64,000 bases of DNA, from the NCBI RefSeq assembly GCF_030867145.1, contig NC_134428.1, positions 20,935,537 through 20,999,536 of the forward strand, read 5' to 3'. Under the pieces are notes generated by a model. The model worked only from the letters and a program-made list of their open reading frames with translations. It did not search any database and was not told the origin of the DNA. The position numbers and the translations under genes were made by a program. How positions within the stretch are numbered: position 1 is the stretch's first letter; every line of letters starts with the position of its first letter. This stretch comes from Opisthocomus hoazin (lineage: Eukaryota; Chordata; Aves; Opisthocomiformes; Opisthocomidae). Positions 47,133 to 58,900 of the stretch are shown here, one piece after another.

Positions 47133-47171
47133 ATGCTGTGTCCCAAGCCTCACTCTGCAAGCTGGAGGTGA
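47133..47171 (+). promoter_or_regulatory. CHST12: Short upstream ORF in CHST12 leader
   Basis: An ATG at 47133 opens a 12-codon frame (MLCPKPHSASWR) ending in TGA at 47169-47171, 37 bases before the CHST12 start. It lies downstream of both candidate splice acceptors, so it should be in the mature leader. The context CACCATGC is strong at the -3 position (A). Short upstream frames of this type often lower main-frame translation; that is inference here. Confidence 0.5.
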
Positions 47172-47208
47172 ATCCAGGTGAAAGCCAGCTATCGCAGTAG
47201 GTGCCAGG

Positions 47209-48468
47209 ATGACCAAAGCACGTCTCCTCCGTCTCTCTGTGGTGCTGGTCTCCATCTTCATGATCCTCCTGATCATTGTGTACTGGGACAACGTGGGAAC
47301 AGCTCACTTCTACCTGCATACGTCCTTCTCCAGGCCTCATTCCTCAGGAGCCATCCCTGGTATCGTGGCAGGTGAAGACTGGGAAGCCTTGCCAGATGTG
47401 GATGAATTTTTGGCAAAGCTGCTTAGTTCGAGCCTGAAACAGAACAGCTCTATTGCCCGAAAGACAGAGCAGCTACTTGTCCAGGGCTCCACCAAGCCTG
47501 TGGTGAGCAATTTGGAGGAGAACGTGCGGGGCTATGACTGGTCTACGCACAACGACAGAAACAGCTTGGACCAAGAGAAACTGCAGACAGAGAGGCAGAG
47601 AACCTTGCGGGAGTTTTGTGCCAATTCCAGCTTCACCTTCCCCACCAAGGAGCGCTCCTTTGATGACATCCCAAACTATGAGCTCAACCACCTGATCGTG
47701 GATGACCGCCACGGCATCATCTACTGTTATGTCCCCAAGGTGGCCTGCACTAACTGGAAACGGGTGATGATTGTGCTAAGCGAGAGCCTGCTGGATCAGG
47801 GGGTCCCCTACCGGAACCCTCTGGATATCCCCCGGGAACACGTCCACAACACCAGCACCCACTTGACCTTCAACAAATTCTGGCGCCGTTATGGGAAGTT
47901 CTCACGGCACCTCATGAAGATCAAGCTGAAGAAGTACACTAAATTCCTCTTTGTACGAGACCCTTTTGTCCGCCTCATCTCTGCCTTTCGCAGCAAATTT
48001 GAGCTGGAGAATGAAGACTTCTACCGGCGTTTTGCCATCCCCATGCTAAAGCTGTACTCCAACCATACCAACCTTCCCACCTCTGTTAGTGAGGCCTTCG
48101 GGGCAGGCCTCAAAGTCTCCTTTTCTGACTTCATCCAGTACTTACTGGATCCCAGGACAGAGAAGATGGCCCCCTTCAATGAGCACTGGAGGCAGGTTTA
48201 CCGTCTGTGCCACCCGTGCCAGATAGACTACGATTTCATCGGAAAGCTGGAGACGCTGGATGAGGATGCTGCGTATCTATTGCAGCTCCTCAAAGTGGAC
48301 AAACTGCTTCGCTTCCCTCCCAGCTACCGGAACAGGACTGCCAGCAGCTGGGAAGAGAACTGGTTTGCCAATATCCCACTGGCTTGGAGGCAGCAGCTCT
48401 ACAAGCTTTACGAAGCAGATTTTGTACTCTTTGGGTACCCCAAGCCAGAAAATTTGCTTAAAGACTAG
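47209..48468 (+). CDS. CHST12: Carbohydrate (chondroitin 4) sulfotransferase 12
   Basis: CHST12 transfers sulfate from PAPS to the 4-O position of GalNAc in chondroitin and desulfated dermatan, in the Golgi. The single coding exon gives 419 residues (human about 414). A short cytosolic start (MTKARLLR) precedes a signal-anchor at about residues 9-26 (LSVVLVSIFMILLIIVYW), so the protein is type II. The 5'-phosphosulfate-binding motif VPKVACTNWKR lies at about 175-185, and the 3'-phosphate-binding motif LFVRDPFVRLISAFRSKF at about 247-264. N-glycosylation sequons include NSS (79, 139), NTS (214) and NHT (285). The late FIGKLETLDEDA and FPPSYRNRT stretches are typical of the HNK-1 sulfotransferase family. 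The start is chosen by the anchor position and A at -3. The frame is intact. Confidence 0.97.
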   Translation: MTKARLLRLSVVLVSIFMILLIIVYWDNVGTAHFYLHTSFSRPHSSGAIPGIVAGEDWEALPDVDEFLAKLLSSSLKQNSSIARKTEQLLVQGSTKPVVSNLEENVRGYDWSTHNDRNSLDQEKLQTERQRTLREFCANSSFTFPTKERSFDDIPNYELNHLIVDDRHGIIYCYVPKVACTNWKRVMIVLSESLLDQGVPYRNPLDIPREHVHNTSTHLTFNKFWRRYGKFSRHLMKIKLKKYTKFLFVRDPFVRLISAFRSKFELENEDFYRRFAIPMLKLYSNHTNLPTSVSEAFGAGLKVSFSDFIQYLLDPRTEKMAPFNEHWRQVYRLCHPCQIDYDFIGKLETLDEDAAYLLQLLKVDKLLRFPPSYRNRTASSWEENWFANIPLAWRQQLYKLYEADFVLFGYPKPENLLKD

Positions 48469-48830
48469 AAGTGATTGGGTGGTGGGTGTGGGAGGGAACA
48501 TCTGAAATACCAAAAATGTTTAAAGCCTCATTTTTGCTCTTAACTCCCTTCCCCGTACAGGTTGGTACAACGGAATATATTTTTTCTACTGCTTCCCCTT
48601 CTGTTTTTGCAATAATGCCAGAGTCCAGGGGGTTCCAGCCAGCTGTTCACATGCAAAACATGCCATTTTTTTTTGTTATCATCTGTTTTCTGTTTTTTAA
48701 AATGTCCTGATGTTTTGCAGTGGGTCACTGCCCTTGGTCACTCTGCCAGCTGTGTCTTTCAGTAGCTTTTTATTAATACTTTTTAAAAATTAATATATTT
48801 AAGCTATTTAATACAAACTGTGTGTCATGG
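48469..48830 (+). terminator. CHST12: CHST12 3'UTR and possible polyadenylation region
   Basis: This is an AT-rich 3' flank containing TTTTTTTTGTTATC and a run TTTTTAAAAATTAATATATT. No AATAAA lies close. The nearest plausible variant is AATACA at 48810-48815, followed by GT-rich sequence (CTGTGTGTCATGG and later TGTGTGTTGTC). The true 3' end may lie further on. Confidence 0.35.
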
Positions 48831-50790
48831 CAAAGGAAGGGAAGGAATTGAAAAAAAAAAGTAAAAGAAAAAACACAAGAAATGATGCACCTGCCTCTGT
48901 GTGTTGTCTCAGGGCTGCTGTTTCGGAGGTCCGAGGTTTGCAGAGCACTCAGATCTCTTTGGGAGCTGGGTTTGTCGGTGGTGCCTTCACCAGCTGTGTC
49001 TGCTGGCGGTCGCTCCGAGCTGGGCTCCCGGCAGAGCGGATGGGTCAGTGCCTGACTCTGCCAAACAGCCCTGGAAGAATGCCGATGCTCCAGAGATGCT
49101 CGCCGCTGGCGAGCGTGATGGTGGGGTCACAAGAAGGAAATGGTGGTGGGAGCAGTGACGCCAAGCCCAGTGGGGTGTTCCGGGACGTGCAGGTTGCCAA
49201 CGCAGAACCTCTGCGCTGCTTCGCCATTCGGCAGAGTGCTGGTGGGACGCTGCTTCCCAAAAAACTGCGGTTCCTCAGCCCCTGTATACCTCGCTAGTGT
49301 GGAGCATCTCCCGTGACGTGTCCTGTTCCAGGAAGGTGCCTGAAGTTCCTGGGGGTTGTGGCCGCCCTGGATGGGCAGAGCGGGCTCTTGGATGGACGTG
49401 CTGTCTGGAAGTGGGCATCCAGGCTTCACGCTGCGGTAGCTTAGACAGAAACGCGAGTCACTATCGCAGCTGGTTACGGGGTGGGGAGGTGGTGTGCTGC
49501 TGCGTGCGGCACAGGTCCCTGGAGAACTGTGCTGTGTCCTCGCTCCTGTGCGTGCTTTAAGGGGCTTTAAGGGGCTGTGGCAGGGATGCGGATGCTTATC
49601 CCTGGAGAAGAAGATCCGAAAGTTTCAATAAGCAGGTGTCAAGGTGAGCTCAAAGTTCATTTGTTTTCAGAGTGCCAGCTAATGTTTGTGACGCTGCATC
49701 CTCATCCGCTGCCTTTCTGTTTGTACCAAATGACTGATGCAGATTTAATCATCTGCCTTGCTGGGACCTGCTGCAGGAGCGGTGGTTGCCCACTGTGCTA
49801 GGAGCATGTGGGCTGCTTCCCAAAGGAAATTAATGCTTTAGAGAGACTTTTTGTGTCTCATCAGCTGAATTTGCTTCTCTTTTTCCCTCTGAATTGCTCT
49901 GCAAAAACTGTCTGCTTAGCAGATTGGGCAGGCAGCTCTTTCAGAGCTGAAATGCTTAATTATTTCCCTGGGCTGTGGATGCTATAGGTGATTAAGGTCC
50001 AGGGTCAGGCCTTGGAAGGCAGCCTTGTGTTCTGAGCGGACTTTGTTATATTGGCCTTTTACTTGGTTTCTCTCCGAGGCCATCAGCAGGCGTGACTTTT
50101 CCCCTCCCTTTGTATGCATACGTCTTGGCATTGCATGCTCTTCCTAGCAAATACGCCTATCAAGCTTTTTAACCTATAAATGAAAGGTAATTGCTGGTAG
50201 TTAAACTCGAAGCAAATGGTTTGTTTCTCATTGTATTCGCATCACTCTCCTGTAATTTCTGCTGAGATATTTGCAGTTTAAATGAGCCTGAAGCCACAAT
50301 CAGGGTCTTGGTGCTTAGCTCTTCACAGCTTGGGGAAAAAGGAAGTGCCTGTTTCTGAGTCATTTAAAACTAATAATAGAAAAGTGTTGATCTATTCAAT
50401 TTTTCTCCCAGTTACCAGTTACCTAATTGCTGCAAAACAGAAAGACGCTGAGAATCTCGTCTCCTGTAATGAGTAATCCCGGGAGTCTCTTGGTTCCTGC
50501 CACGTTTACATTTCTTCAAGGTGGGTTCATCTCACTCGTCAGAGATACAGCATGGATGTTTTCATCTCTTCTCTTTACAAAATGTTTATTTTTTGATCTT
50601 TTAATTTAAGTTGAATTGATGTTTAGTATGTGTAGAGGTGGGCAGCTGGGACCGTAGTGCAGATGCCATGCAAACTTCCTTCCATCTGCTTCCCCTGTGT
50701 CACACCCCAATAATGAGTGATTAAATGTCCTGCTCCGTTAATGAGAGTGACTCAGATTTCCCGATCCCCTCAGCTGGATTAAGGTGAAAT
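48831..50790. other. Intergenic DNA downstream of CHST12
   Basis: No gene is supported. The 156-residue frame at 48827-49297 is low-complexity at its start and resembles nothing known to me. The stretch 49800-50600 is AT-rich with homeodomain-like TAATTA cores and could include conserved non-coding sequence, but this is untested. Confidence 0.5.
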
Positions 50791-51250
50791 GACACCTGTA
50801 TCACTTTGCAATATTTATTCACAGTTATGATAAGGAAACTACAGTGGTCCAGTTATGATAAGCCGTGGTTTTATAGTTTCAAAGGAGAAGGAAAAGAGCA
50901 TAGGGGAGACAGAAGAGACAGAAAGGAAAGGAGGAAGAGGGAGAAATAGCAAGGTATCACCAGTCCTGAGTCCAGCGTTGATCCAGCCAGAGGAGGGGAT
51001 TTCCAGGCCCTGGGGGGTGCTGCCCGACCGGTCGGGTGGTCCTTCTTTTAAACCCCCTGTGTCCTGCCCCTCAGCTGACTTGTTTGCTTTCGGTGCCAAT
51101 TAGATGACCTGTGCAGTCTGAGCTTCTGGAGTCTTCCAGAAATGGGTCTGGGGGATGTCGAGCCTTCTAGAAATGAGTTGGTGGTCTTGCTCCCCCCTTG
51201 TCAGCTTCTTGCTTAGCTGGCTCAGTTCCTGTGTCGGTGGTGTTATCTCC
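50790..51250. repeat. Possible old LTR-like fragment with internal direct repeat
   Basis: CAGTTATGATAAG occurs at 50822-50834 and again at 50850-50862, followed by GGTTTTATAGTTTCAAAGGA and a purine-rich GAGAAGGAAAAGAG stretch. The TTTTATAGTTTCAAAGG motif is one I associate with some avian endogenous-retrovirus LTRs, read antisense. AATAAATATTGCAAAG on the minus strand (50804-50819) would be a polyadenylation signal. Element ends and target duplications were not found. Confidence 0.3.
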
Positions 51251-54200
51251 AGGCTGCACAGATAAGGCAGTTGTTTCCAAAGGAGTGCTGCCCCACCTTA
51301 GCAGAGCCCCCTCCCTCAGTTAACAACTGCGCTGATAGGGTAACAGCTGTCGTCTTCTGGACCAGATGTCTGAGACGCCTGCTGTGTGGACTCCTACGCC
51401 CTGCGCCTCTTGAGCTGGTCCTGTCTCGTCCTGCCCCTCCGACCAGCACTTGGCCGATGTACCCCCGTGACGCCGGCTCACGCTGCGCACCAGCTGCTCC
51501 CTCCCCAGCCGCGGTTGTCCTGTGATTCATGGCCGTGGCTTGTCCCCGGCAAGAGCCCAGGAGCATCTTTTCAAGGTCACCAGCTGTCAGTCATCCGGGG
51601 CAGAGGAGGAACGGGTTGCAGTGCTACCAATCATTTTTGACAGCAAGCTCCGGTTGTGCAATTGGCGGGGAAGGTGCGAAACGGCTGAAAATCCTGCACA
51701 GCTCCATGTGATGTGGTAGTGTATCCTCTCCTTATGGCTGCCTTGTAATTTAACAGCAATAGGAGAAAAAGCCCTCCTTACCCTTGCGGACTTTGGCTAG
51801 AGAGAGGAGACTTTGAATGCACTGGCTTATCTCCTCTCTCCCCATCCAAAGCCAGATAAAGGGGGTAGATTCCAGCATTATGTGCTGATACTGCCCTGCA
51901 TCACGCTAAGGTCCAAAACACCCCTCGTGCAAGGTTCACTAGGCTGCCTGCATCGCAGTGGTTTCATCAGCCTGCCGAAGAGCTGCAGGCGGCAGAATGG
52001 ATGGGTGGTGGGAGAATGGATGGATGACAGAAGGCCACTGAGGGCTCTGTCTTCTGCATTTTCCCTCTTTCACCCCATCAAGTCCACCGTTCGCTGACGT
52101 ATAAGACATTTTAATGTTTGTAGGCACATACCCAACCAATATACTGGGTGCTGTTGGCTCTCTCCTTGTCTCCCGCTGCCACTCTTCAGAGCACTTGCTG
52201 GGAGGAGCAGTAAAGCTCAGATGGAGAGGGCTCATGTTGCGGTGGAGGGCTTCTGGGTTCAAAATGGCTTGTTCCTTGCTGCTCTTTTCTTTTGAAGCCC
52301 TCCTTCCCCACCCTTCCACCACTGTGAGTGTATTGTTAAGAAGTCAAAGGGGATCCAGGCTGTGCTGAGCTCTGTGGTAAGACCACTGGGTTGCCAGTAC
52401 TGGGACGTAGCCTCCGGCTTTGGGAATGCACATTTTTTGTGGGTTTCTAGCTCTGTTCTGATGATGTAAAAGGAGGGGAGGCAGGGGGAGCAGGACAAAG
52501 AGTTCAACCAGCCATGCTTCCTTCCCCCCTGGTTTCCTAAAGGAGCTGGAATTTGGTATTTGACAAATAAAGGCAGAATGATTGGAACTGGCAGGCGGTA
52601 TGCATCTGTGCTGGCCTGAAGTCAGAAGAGGGCTAAAAATCCCAAAGTGTAGATGGTAATGATGCTAGTGCTGATTTTATAAGGGGTGGTAAAATGCTTT
52701 GAAGAGGCCTGTTTGTGTCTGAATAAACCTGGCTTTGTTATTTCATGCTCAGCCTGCAAAGTTATGTCCTGTTCCCCTCCTGGCTTGCTTTTCCCTGGGG
52801 TTGACCACTTGGCCAATGTCAGCATGGAGTCTCTAACCAGGCAGAACTGATGGGCAGATGCAAAAATAGCCTGGGGTTTGACCAAGGTGTTTCCAGACAG
52901 ATAGAACTGAGACCAGCTTTAGTGCTCACTCAGCGCTGGAGCCAAAGCCTTTACGCAACCACTGAACAGATTCGGTCCCTTGCTGTTCGTTGCTGGATTC
53001 GGCACTCCGGTGGGACGCGTGTGACCTGGCCCTGCAGCCCCTGTGTCCTCCCGGGAAGGACTGTCAGGCCTCAGAGCTCTTTGCTTTTTGAGCAGTGACA
53101 TGGCTGTGCCAGGGTACAGAGTGTCCTTAAAACAGGAGTACCTTTGCATCTCGGTAGTTTTTGTCTTAACCCTTTAATTCACATGTGGTTTAGGGGGACA
53201 AAATTGTAGACCCATTACCCAAGGACAACAAAAATTTTGCCCTGGGGTAATGTGGGAGATGAAGTGTTTTGGCTGTGTGTTTTGCATCCCTCAAGGTGGC
53301 ACTGGGAGGATGGAGGGCAGGGGATGAATGGCACCATTGAAAGGGTGGCGAAGAAAAGCCAGTTTGTTCCTTCTTATGTAAGGCAGACCTTTGCGGCAGC
53401 CCGCGGGGAAAGCCGGTGACTTGGCAGGGCGCTGCGTGGCTGGGGTGCAAAACCGTGCCAGGGAGGGTGCGGGGTGCGGTGCCTTGCAAGCAAGTCGCGT
53501 TGCTTGAATTTAAGAGCTTGCCCATGTTGATCTTGCTTGTAAACCCTCGCGTCAAGGGCAGGAGGGGGGAAAAAAAAAAGGCAAAGCTTAATAGAGCCAT
53601 CTATACCTGGCTGTTTGGGGCAGAGATGGAGAGGGTGGCTGGTGCTGGGTCTGGAGCAGGCATAATGCAGCTCTGCTGACCTCTCCTTGATTAAATCAAA
53701 TTGGGGATCTAGCTTGGACTGTGGAGGTTGAGGTTTGTCCTTGCAGGAGCTGGTAGCGTGTGGCCTGGGTGCTGTGGGAGAGCCCGGTGCCTGGACGGGA
53801 GCAATGCGGGAGAGCCCCATGCCGTGTCGGGACGGGAGCGATGCTCGGCAGGGCAGTGGGGCTGGCTGGGCCTCTCGCTGCAGTCACTGTGTCTGTGCGA
53901 CGCGCTGTGGGAGCTGGGACCGTGCGGGTGCTCCGCAGTGGCTTATCTGAAACCCATTTTCCATTCCTGGGCTCTGACAAATGCTGCTGCCGCTCCCCAC
54001 AGCCTGGCTCCCATCCGTCTCTCGCACCCGCTGTCAGCGGCGGTTCCCGTCACTGGTGCCCTGTGAAAAAATGGAGCAAAGCACAACCGAAACCTGCAGT
54101 CACGCTGTTGCACTCAGCAGGAGCTTTTATTTGTGCAGCCTGTGCTGGAGGTAGTGCCCAGCCTTGGGGCTGCAAAGGGCTTGGAGTATGGAGGGATGTG

Positions 54201-55291
54201 GATATACTTAAAAAGCGAGTGACTCCCCCCTCCTCCTGCCTGCCAGCTCATTGCTGGAGCTGGGAATCAGGCCATGCTGCCTTTTCCCTGAAGGACATCA
54301 AGCTCCTTTCCCTTTGTCTCTTCTTGGTGTCCCCCAAAGCACCACCACTGTCCCCTCGAGCGTCCCAACGCGCCGTGTTGCCTTCCTGCAGGGCTGGCTG
54401 TGGTGGCCTGATGTCCCTGCAGCCCCGCTTTGTCTTTGCTTTTTGTGGTTTTGCCTCATTCGGGTATGGCTTAAAATATTTTTAAATAAGAAAAGTAGTG
54501 GAGAAGTTATAGCAGCTGGTTGCTGTTGGGAGGGGGGCAGGGAGAGAGGGAAGTTTCCACACCAAAATCTGTGGGTTTGGGCACCCGGAGCCAAACCCTA
54601 TGGAACTGGGGCCCTTCTTGCTCTTTAACTCTCGGAAAACCCAGCTGCCCAACACGAAGGTGGTGTTTCCTTGCCTTGGGAGGCTTTGGGTCACAGCTGC
54701 AGCTTCTCTTAATTTGTCTTGTTTTTGCCTGGGGCAGGGCCCGGCAGCAGCGGGGGGACGATGTGGCGGTTTGCCGGCAGCGGGGTGCAAGGGTTCGGGC
54801 TCTCGCCATCGACAGGCCAGCAGAAATGTGGTGAGTTCAGGAGAAGACCTAATGCCTGGAGGCCCCTTGAGAAAGCTGTCACGATATTCACTGGAAAGCA
54901 GTCACCTTTCTGCAGGTGTTTTGTTTCTTCGTAAGTTTTTCCCTGAGACTGGAGAACTAATTGCTGCCACAGAATACCAAAGGCTCCGGAAAGCCGCACG
55001 GGAGGAGACAATTTAAAAAATGCTCTGTAGGTGCTAATGCAGAATGGTGCAGTAATTCGAGCAGACAGCCCCAGAGGGAAGCGGGGCAGGCGAACAGGGC
55101 TGCACAGCAGTCTTTGCTCACCGTTTATACCTTAAGACTATTGCTTTTTATTTCTTTGGCTTTTCAGGGGTTGATGTCCTTGCCGTCTGGACCGTGACGT
55201 TCGGACACTGCTGGTAGGGTCCATTGCATTTGGAGAGAGACGGTGACCCCCGGGCTGTGGTGGGACGCAGGGCGGCAGGAGATTCCCTTGT
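51251..55291. other. Intergenic DNA
   Basis: No gene, RNA or recognisable transposon was identified. The 53400-54850 part is GC-rich and yields long chance frames (for example 53760-54485) that begin at non-ATG codons and show no family resemblance. An isolated AATAAA lies at 52565-52570. Confidence 0.5.
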
Positions 55292-55296
55292 AGGGG
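55292..55296. repeat. Target-site duplication, left copy
   Basis: AGGGG immediately precedes the TG that opens the LTR and is identical to the five bases following its other end. Confidence 0.8.
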
Positions 55297-55955
55297 TGTT
55301 GTGGTTTAACCTGGCAGCTCAGCACCAGACAGCCGCTCGCTCACCCCCTCCCCTTCTCCCCCAGCAGGATGGGGAGGAGAAATGGGCAAAAGGTAAGACT
55401 CGTGGGTTGAGATAAAGGCAGTTTAATAAGACAACAAAGTAAATACTACTAATAATAATAATTATTATAATAATGAATATGCAAGACAAACTATACACAA
55501 TACAGTTTTCTCACCACCTGATGACCAATTCACAGCCAGTCCCCAAGCAGCGATTGCGGTACCTGGAATTTGCAGGTTTCGCGAGTTTTGTGTAACTCCC
55601 AACAGAAGACCAAACTCCTGGAAAAGTTCAAACTCCCAGACGAGAGAGGATTCGAATTCATGGACAACAGGAATGAAAAAAAAAATGATTCCTGCCTCCT
55701 GGCCAATCCCCATTCATAAACTGAGCATGACATCCATGGTATGGAATATTTCCGCTGGCCAGCTTGGGCTAGCTGCCTGGCTGTGCTCCCTCCCAGCTCC
55801 TGCACACCTGCTCGTTCACTAAATGTGGGAGAAAGTCCTTGATTTCTCAGCAACAACAAAAAATATCAGTGTTACCAACATTCTTGTTGTACTAAATCCA
55901 AAACATCGCAGCTACTGAGAAGAAAATTAACTCTATTCCAGCCAAAGCCAGGACG
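55297..55955 (-). mobile_element. Solo LTR of an avian endogenous retrovirus
   Basis: The 659-base segment begins TGTTGTGGTTTAAC, continues through CAGCCGCTCGCTCACCCCCT and GGGTTGAGATAAAGGCAGTT, and closes GAAAATTAACTCTATTCCAG then CCAAAGCCAGGACG. I recognise this pattern from an abundant neoavian LTR family, read antisense; the sense strand is minus. It is flanked by exact 5-base duplications AGGGG at 55292-55296 and 55956-55960. No internal retroviral genes are present, so it is a recombination-derived solo LTR. The expected terminal CA is CG here. An AAT-rich microsatellite at about 55446-55474 interrupts it. Confidence 0.85.
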
Positions 55956-55960
55956 AGGGG
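55956..55960. repeat. Target-site duplication, right copy
   Basis: AGGGG immediately follows the LTR end and matches the left copy exactly. Confidence 0.8.
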
Positions 55961-58900
55961 CTGATGTGAATACAGGTGTTGCAAACCCAGAGACTCATGC
56001 TATGAACCATGTTCTCCTCCTCAAACCACAACGCAGAGCTGAGGAGCATGTTTTTAATTAGCAGTGCTGCCAATTGTTTGCTGTAAGCCCTGCAGCGAGT
56101 TACTCAAGCTGTCTTCTGTTTGTCCCCCATGAGGGGGGAGTGGGAGATGTCTGTTTGCTGGAGGGCTCCTGGGCATGAGCTGTGTCCACGGGAGGTTTGC
56201 GGGGCTCCAGGAGGAGCAGCGCCTTGGGTGGGAGTGTTGGAAGACAGGGCTGCAGCATTCAGCAATGAAAGCCGTGCAAAACTGCCTCAGTCCAGACTTT
56301 TCTTACCACAGGGTGAGTCTGGAAGCTCTTGGCATGAAAACTGTCTGTATTGATTCAAGAAGTACGTACCCTTCAGAGAGCTCAAGGGCTTGTACGGGTC
56401 CATGGGCAAAACTCAGCTATGGAAACACGCAGAGGTCATGGCCCACCCTCCTGCTCCATCCCTGGATGGCTTCTAGGCAGCTCGGGATGCAGGGGAGGAA
56501 CAGAGCGTGCCATCCCTCCAAACAAAATGTCTCTCTTTATCTTGGGAAGTGCTGGGCATCCTTGAGCAGAGGGTGCTGAGCCAGCGAGGATGGCAGTGAG
56601 CATTAACGGGGCTGCTGCTTTGCACCTAATGAAGGGATTTGTAATTTTGTCTCAGGTTCCCATCCTCAGACCGTGCCAAATCCGGGTGTCAGACTGTACC
56701 AGTATCAAAATACTCCCAGCCCTGCCCAAACCCTGTGTTAAACAAACGAGAGAGACTTTTCCTGACCCACCAGGCAGTGCCTGCATGAATCCCACGTTTT
56801 ATCCCCCAGGCAGATGGATCACACACAGCTTTGGCAAAGCCACGTTTTGTGGCGGACAAGCTGCAGTTTCAGTGTTTATTTCTCTGTCGTTGCAGGAATT
56901 CAAAATGGATGGAAGAAAATGCCATTGAGATTGACTCTTGTTTTGTTTGGACCGTGGACAGGTCTCTGTGGAAAACATGGGAGGAGCGCGGGGGACAGAG
57001 AAGAGCCAAGAAGACGTGTCAAAAAGATAGCGGCGGCCAAAGGAGTGGTCAGCGGGGGGTGGAGCAGGGCTGGGGATGCATTTCTGAAGGGTAAAAAAGG
57101 TGGGGGGAGTTGAGGGCATCTACAAACAAAATGGGGATGCTGTGGAGTGGGTAAATACTGAGATGAGTGAGAGGGGCTGCTGAGAATCCCAATGCCATCT
57201 GCTGCGGCATGGAGACCTGCCCTGTTTGCATTTCCAGGCATGGCACCAGGGGCCAAAATAGGGGAGAAAAGAAATAATTGAATAATTAAGTGATGAAAGC
57301 TTATCAGAGTACAGCGGGCAAAACCCAAAGGGTTCTGATACACGATGTGGGGTCAGATTGTCTGAGATAGGTACGGCTTCATGAATGGTGGTGGGACTTG
57401 TAGGCTTGGACCAAACAAGCAGTTATGTAGAGGTAGACTAAAAATAGCGGTGGGCTAAGGTACTCCTTGCCTGTGCTGGGAGGGGAAGGCTTGCAGCTGC
57501 ACCAGCTGTCGGGCTCCGCAAGCAGAGCAACGTCCATGGGGAGTGGAAGTGCAGGAGAGATGGTGCCCATGACCTTTCGCATACTATTGGGCCCCTCTAC
57601 CTGTCTCCAGTTTTTCTCTCTCTCGGCCTTTGCATGCCTTATTGATTTCAGACTCTATATTTTGGCTTTTGGGTAAATCAGAAGTATTTGTCACCTAGAA
57701 TGATCATGCTGAGTGTATAAAGCTTTTTACAAAGCCCTCGGTGACCTTTAGCTAATGGGAAATCAATGCACGGAGTGTATGTAAGCATTTCCCAAGTGCT
57801 GGGTAGTGCTGTGCACAGTGGGGACCCACCTTGGCATAACACAGCTGCCCAGTAGCAGTCTGGGCCTGCAGGTCTGCTGGATAAAGGTTCTTGCTTCAGC
57901 TCAGGATGACCTAGACTTGTGTTTTTTTATTATCTTTACTTATGTCTTATGTATTGTGAGTGTGAATGTATGTGTATGTAAAGTCAGGTGTCAGAATCAA
58001 TCCGCAGTCCTGGGCACTTGAACGCATTGGAAGTGTTTAAACAAACACAGAAGTTTTTGGTAGGTTGAAGTATCTGTGAGTTGTGGCCTTCTGTTTTCTA
58101 CAAGCAGAGGATCATTTTCGTGATTGCAATTAGTACGTTGCAATGGATTGTCATTTCTAGGATGGTCACTCCTCCCTGTTAACGCAGTTTTGTTCTTCAG
58201 TTCTCCTAAGCAAGCCCCTGTTGTGTCCCGAGGATGTTTGTGCTGTGCACCCAGGCAAAAGCGGGTGTTGCACTGGGTGTGGGACAGTCAGGCTCTGCCA
58301 GCGGCTGTGGACATCCTAAGGCTGTCCATCCCTGAGCCTGCTTGCTTTTTTCCTGGTCCAGCTACGGTTAGCAGCCAAAGAGCGAACCCAGCCCACGGGG
58401 ACACAGCTGCTGTGTGCACTGGCCAGTTTTCACTGCGTGGATCCAGGGATTACAGCAAGTCCTTGGTTAGTGGGGCTGGGAGCTAATCCCTGCTTCAAAA
58501 CGATGGAATTGGGATTGTGTTGGTGTTTCCTCTTCTCATTTAGATGCCTCAAATCAGAGCTTTCTGAATGTCTTGGATTCTCAAAATAGCATCAGGTTTC
58601 CTCCTAAGACCTGCCAGCTGCAACAGGAGAGAGTCCAGTGTACGGTGGACAGCAAAACTCCGAGCGTTACTCCGCAGGCACTGCAGAATCAAGGCAATTC
58701 TCAGGTTGATTTTGCATCATATACACAGGCTTTCCTGGGGAAACCAGGGTGCTAGGAGCCAGCCTGAAAACAAAAGCCCTTTGTAAGACAAAGACAAACC
58801 ATGCTTCTGTTCCACCCCACGGCACCAGGTAGAGGCAGAGCAGCAGGACGAAGCTGCTGCGTGGTGAGGTCCCCTGCAGGTACCAAACCCGCGTCAGGCT

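Noticed and set aside
48827-49297. 156-codon ORF just after CHST12
   Set aside because: It begins with a lysine-rich A-run and continues without any motif; it is most likely 3' flank.
53760-54485. 241-codon plus-strand ORF in GC-rich intergenic DNA
   Set aside because: It starts at GTG, has no recognisable motif or splice context, and overlaps other long chance frames.
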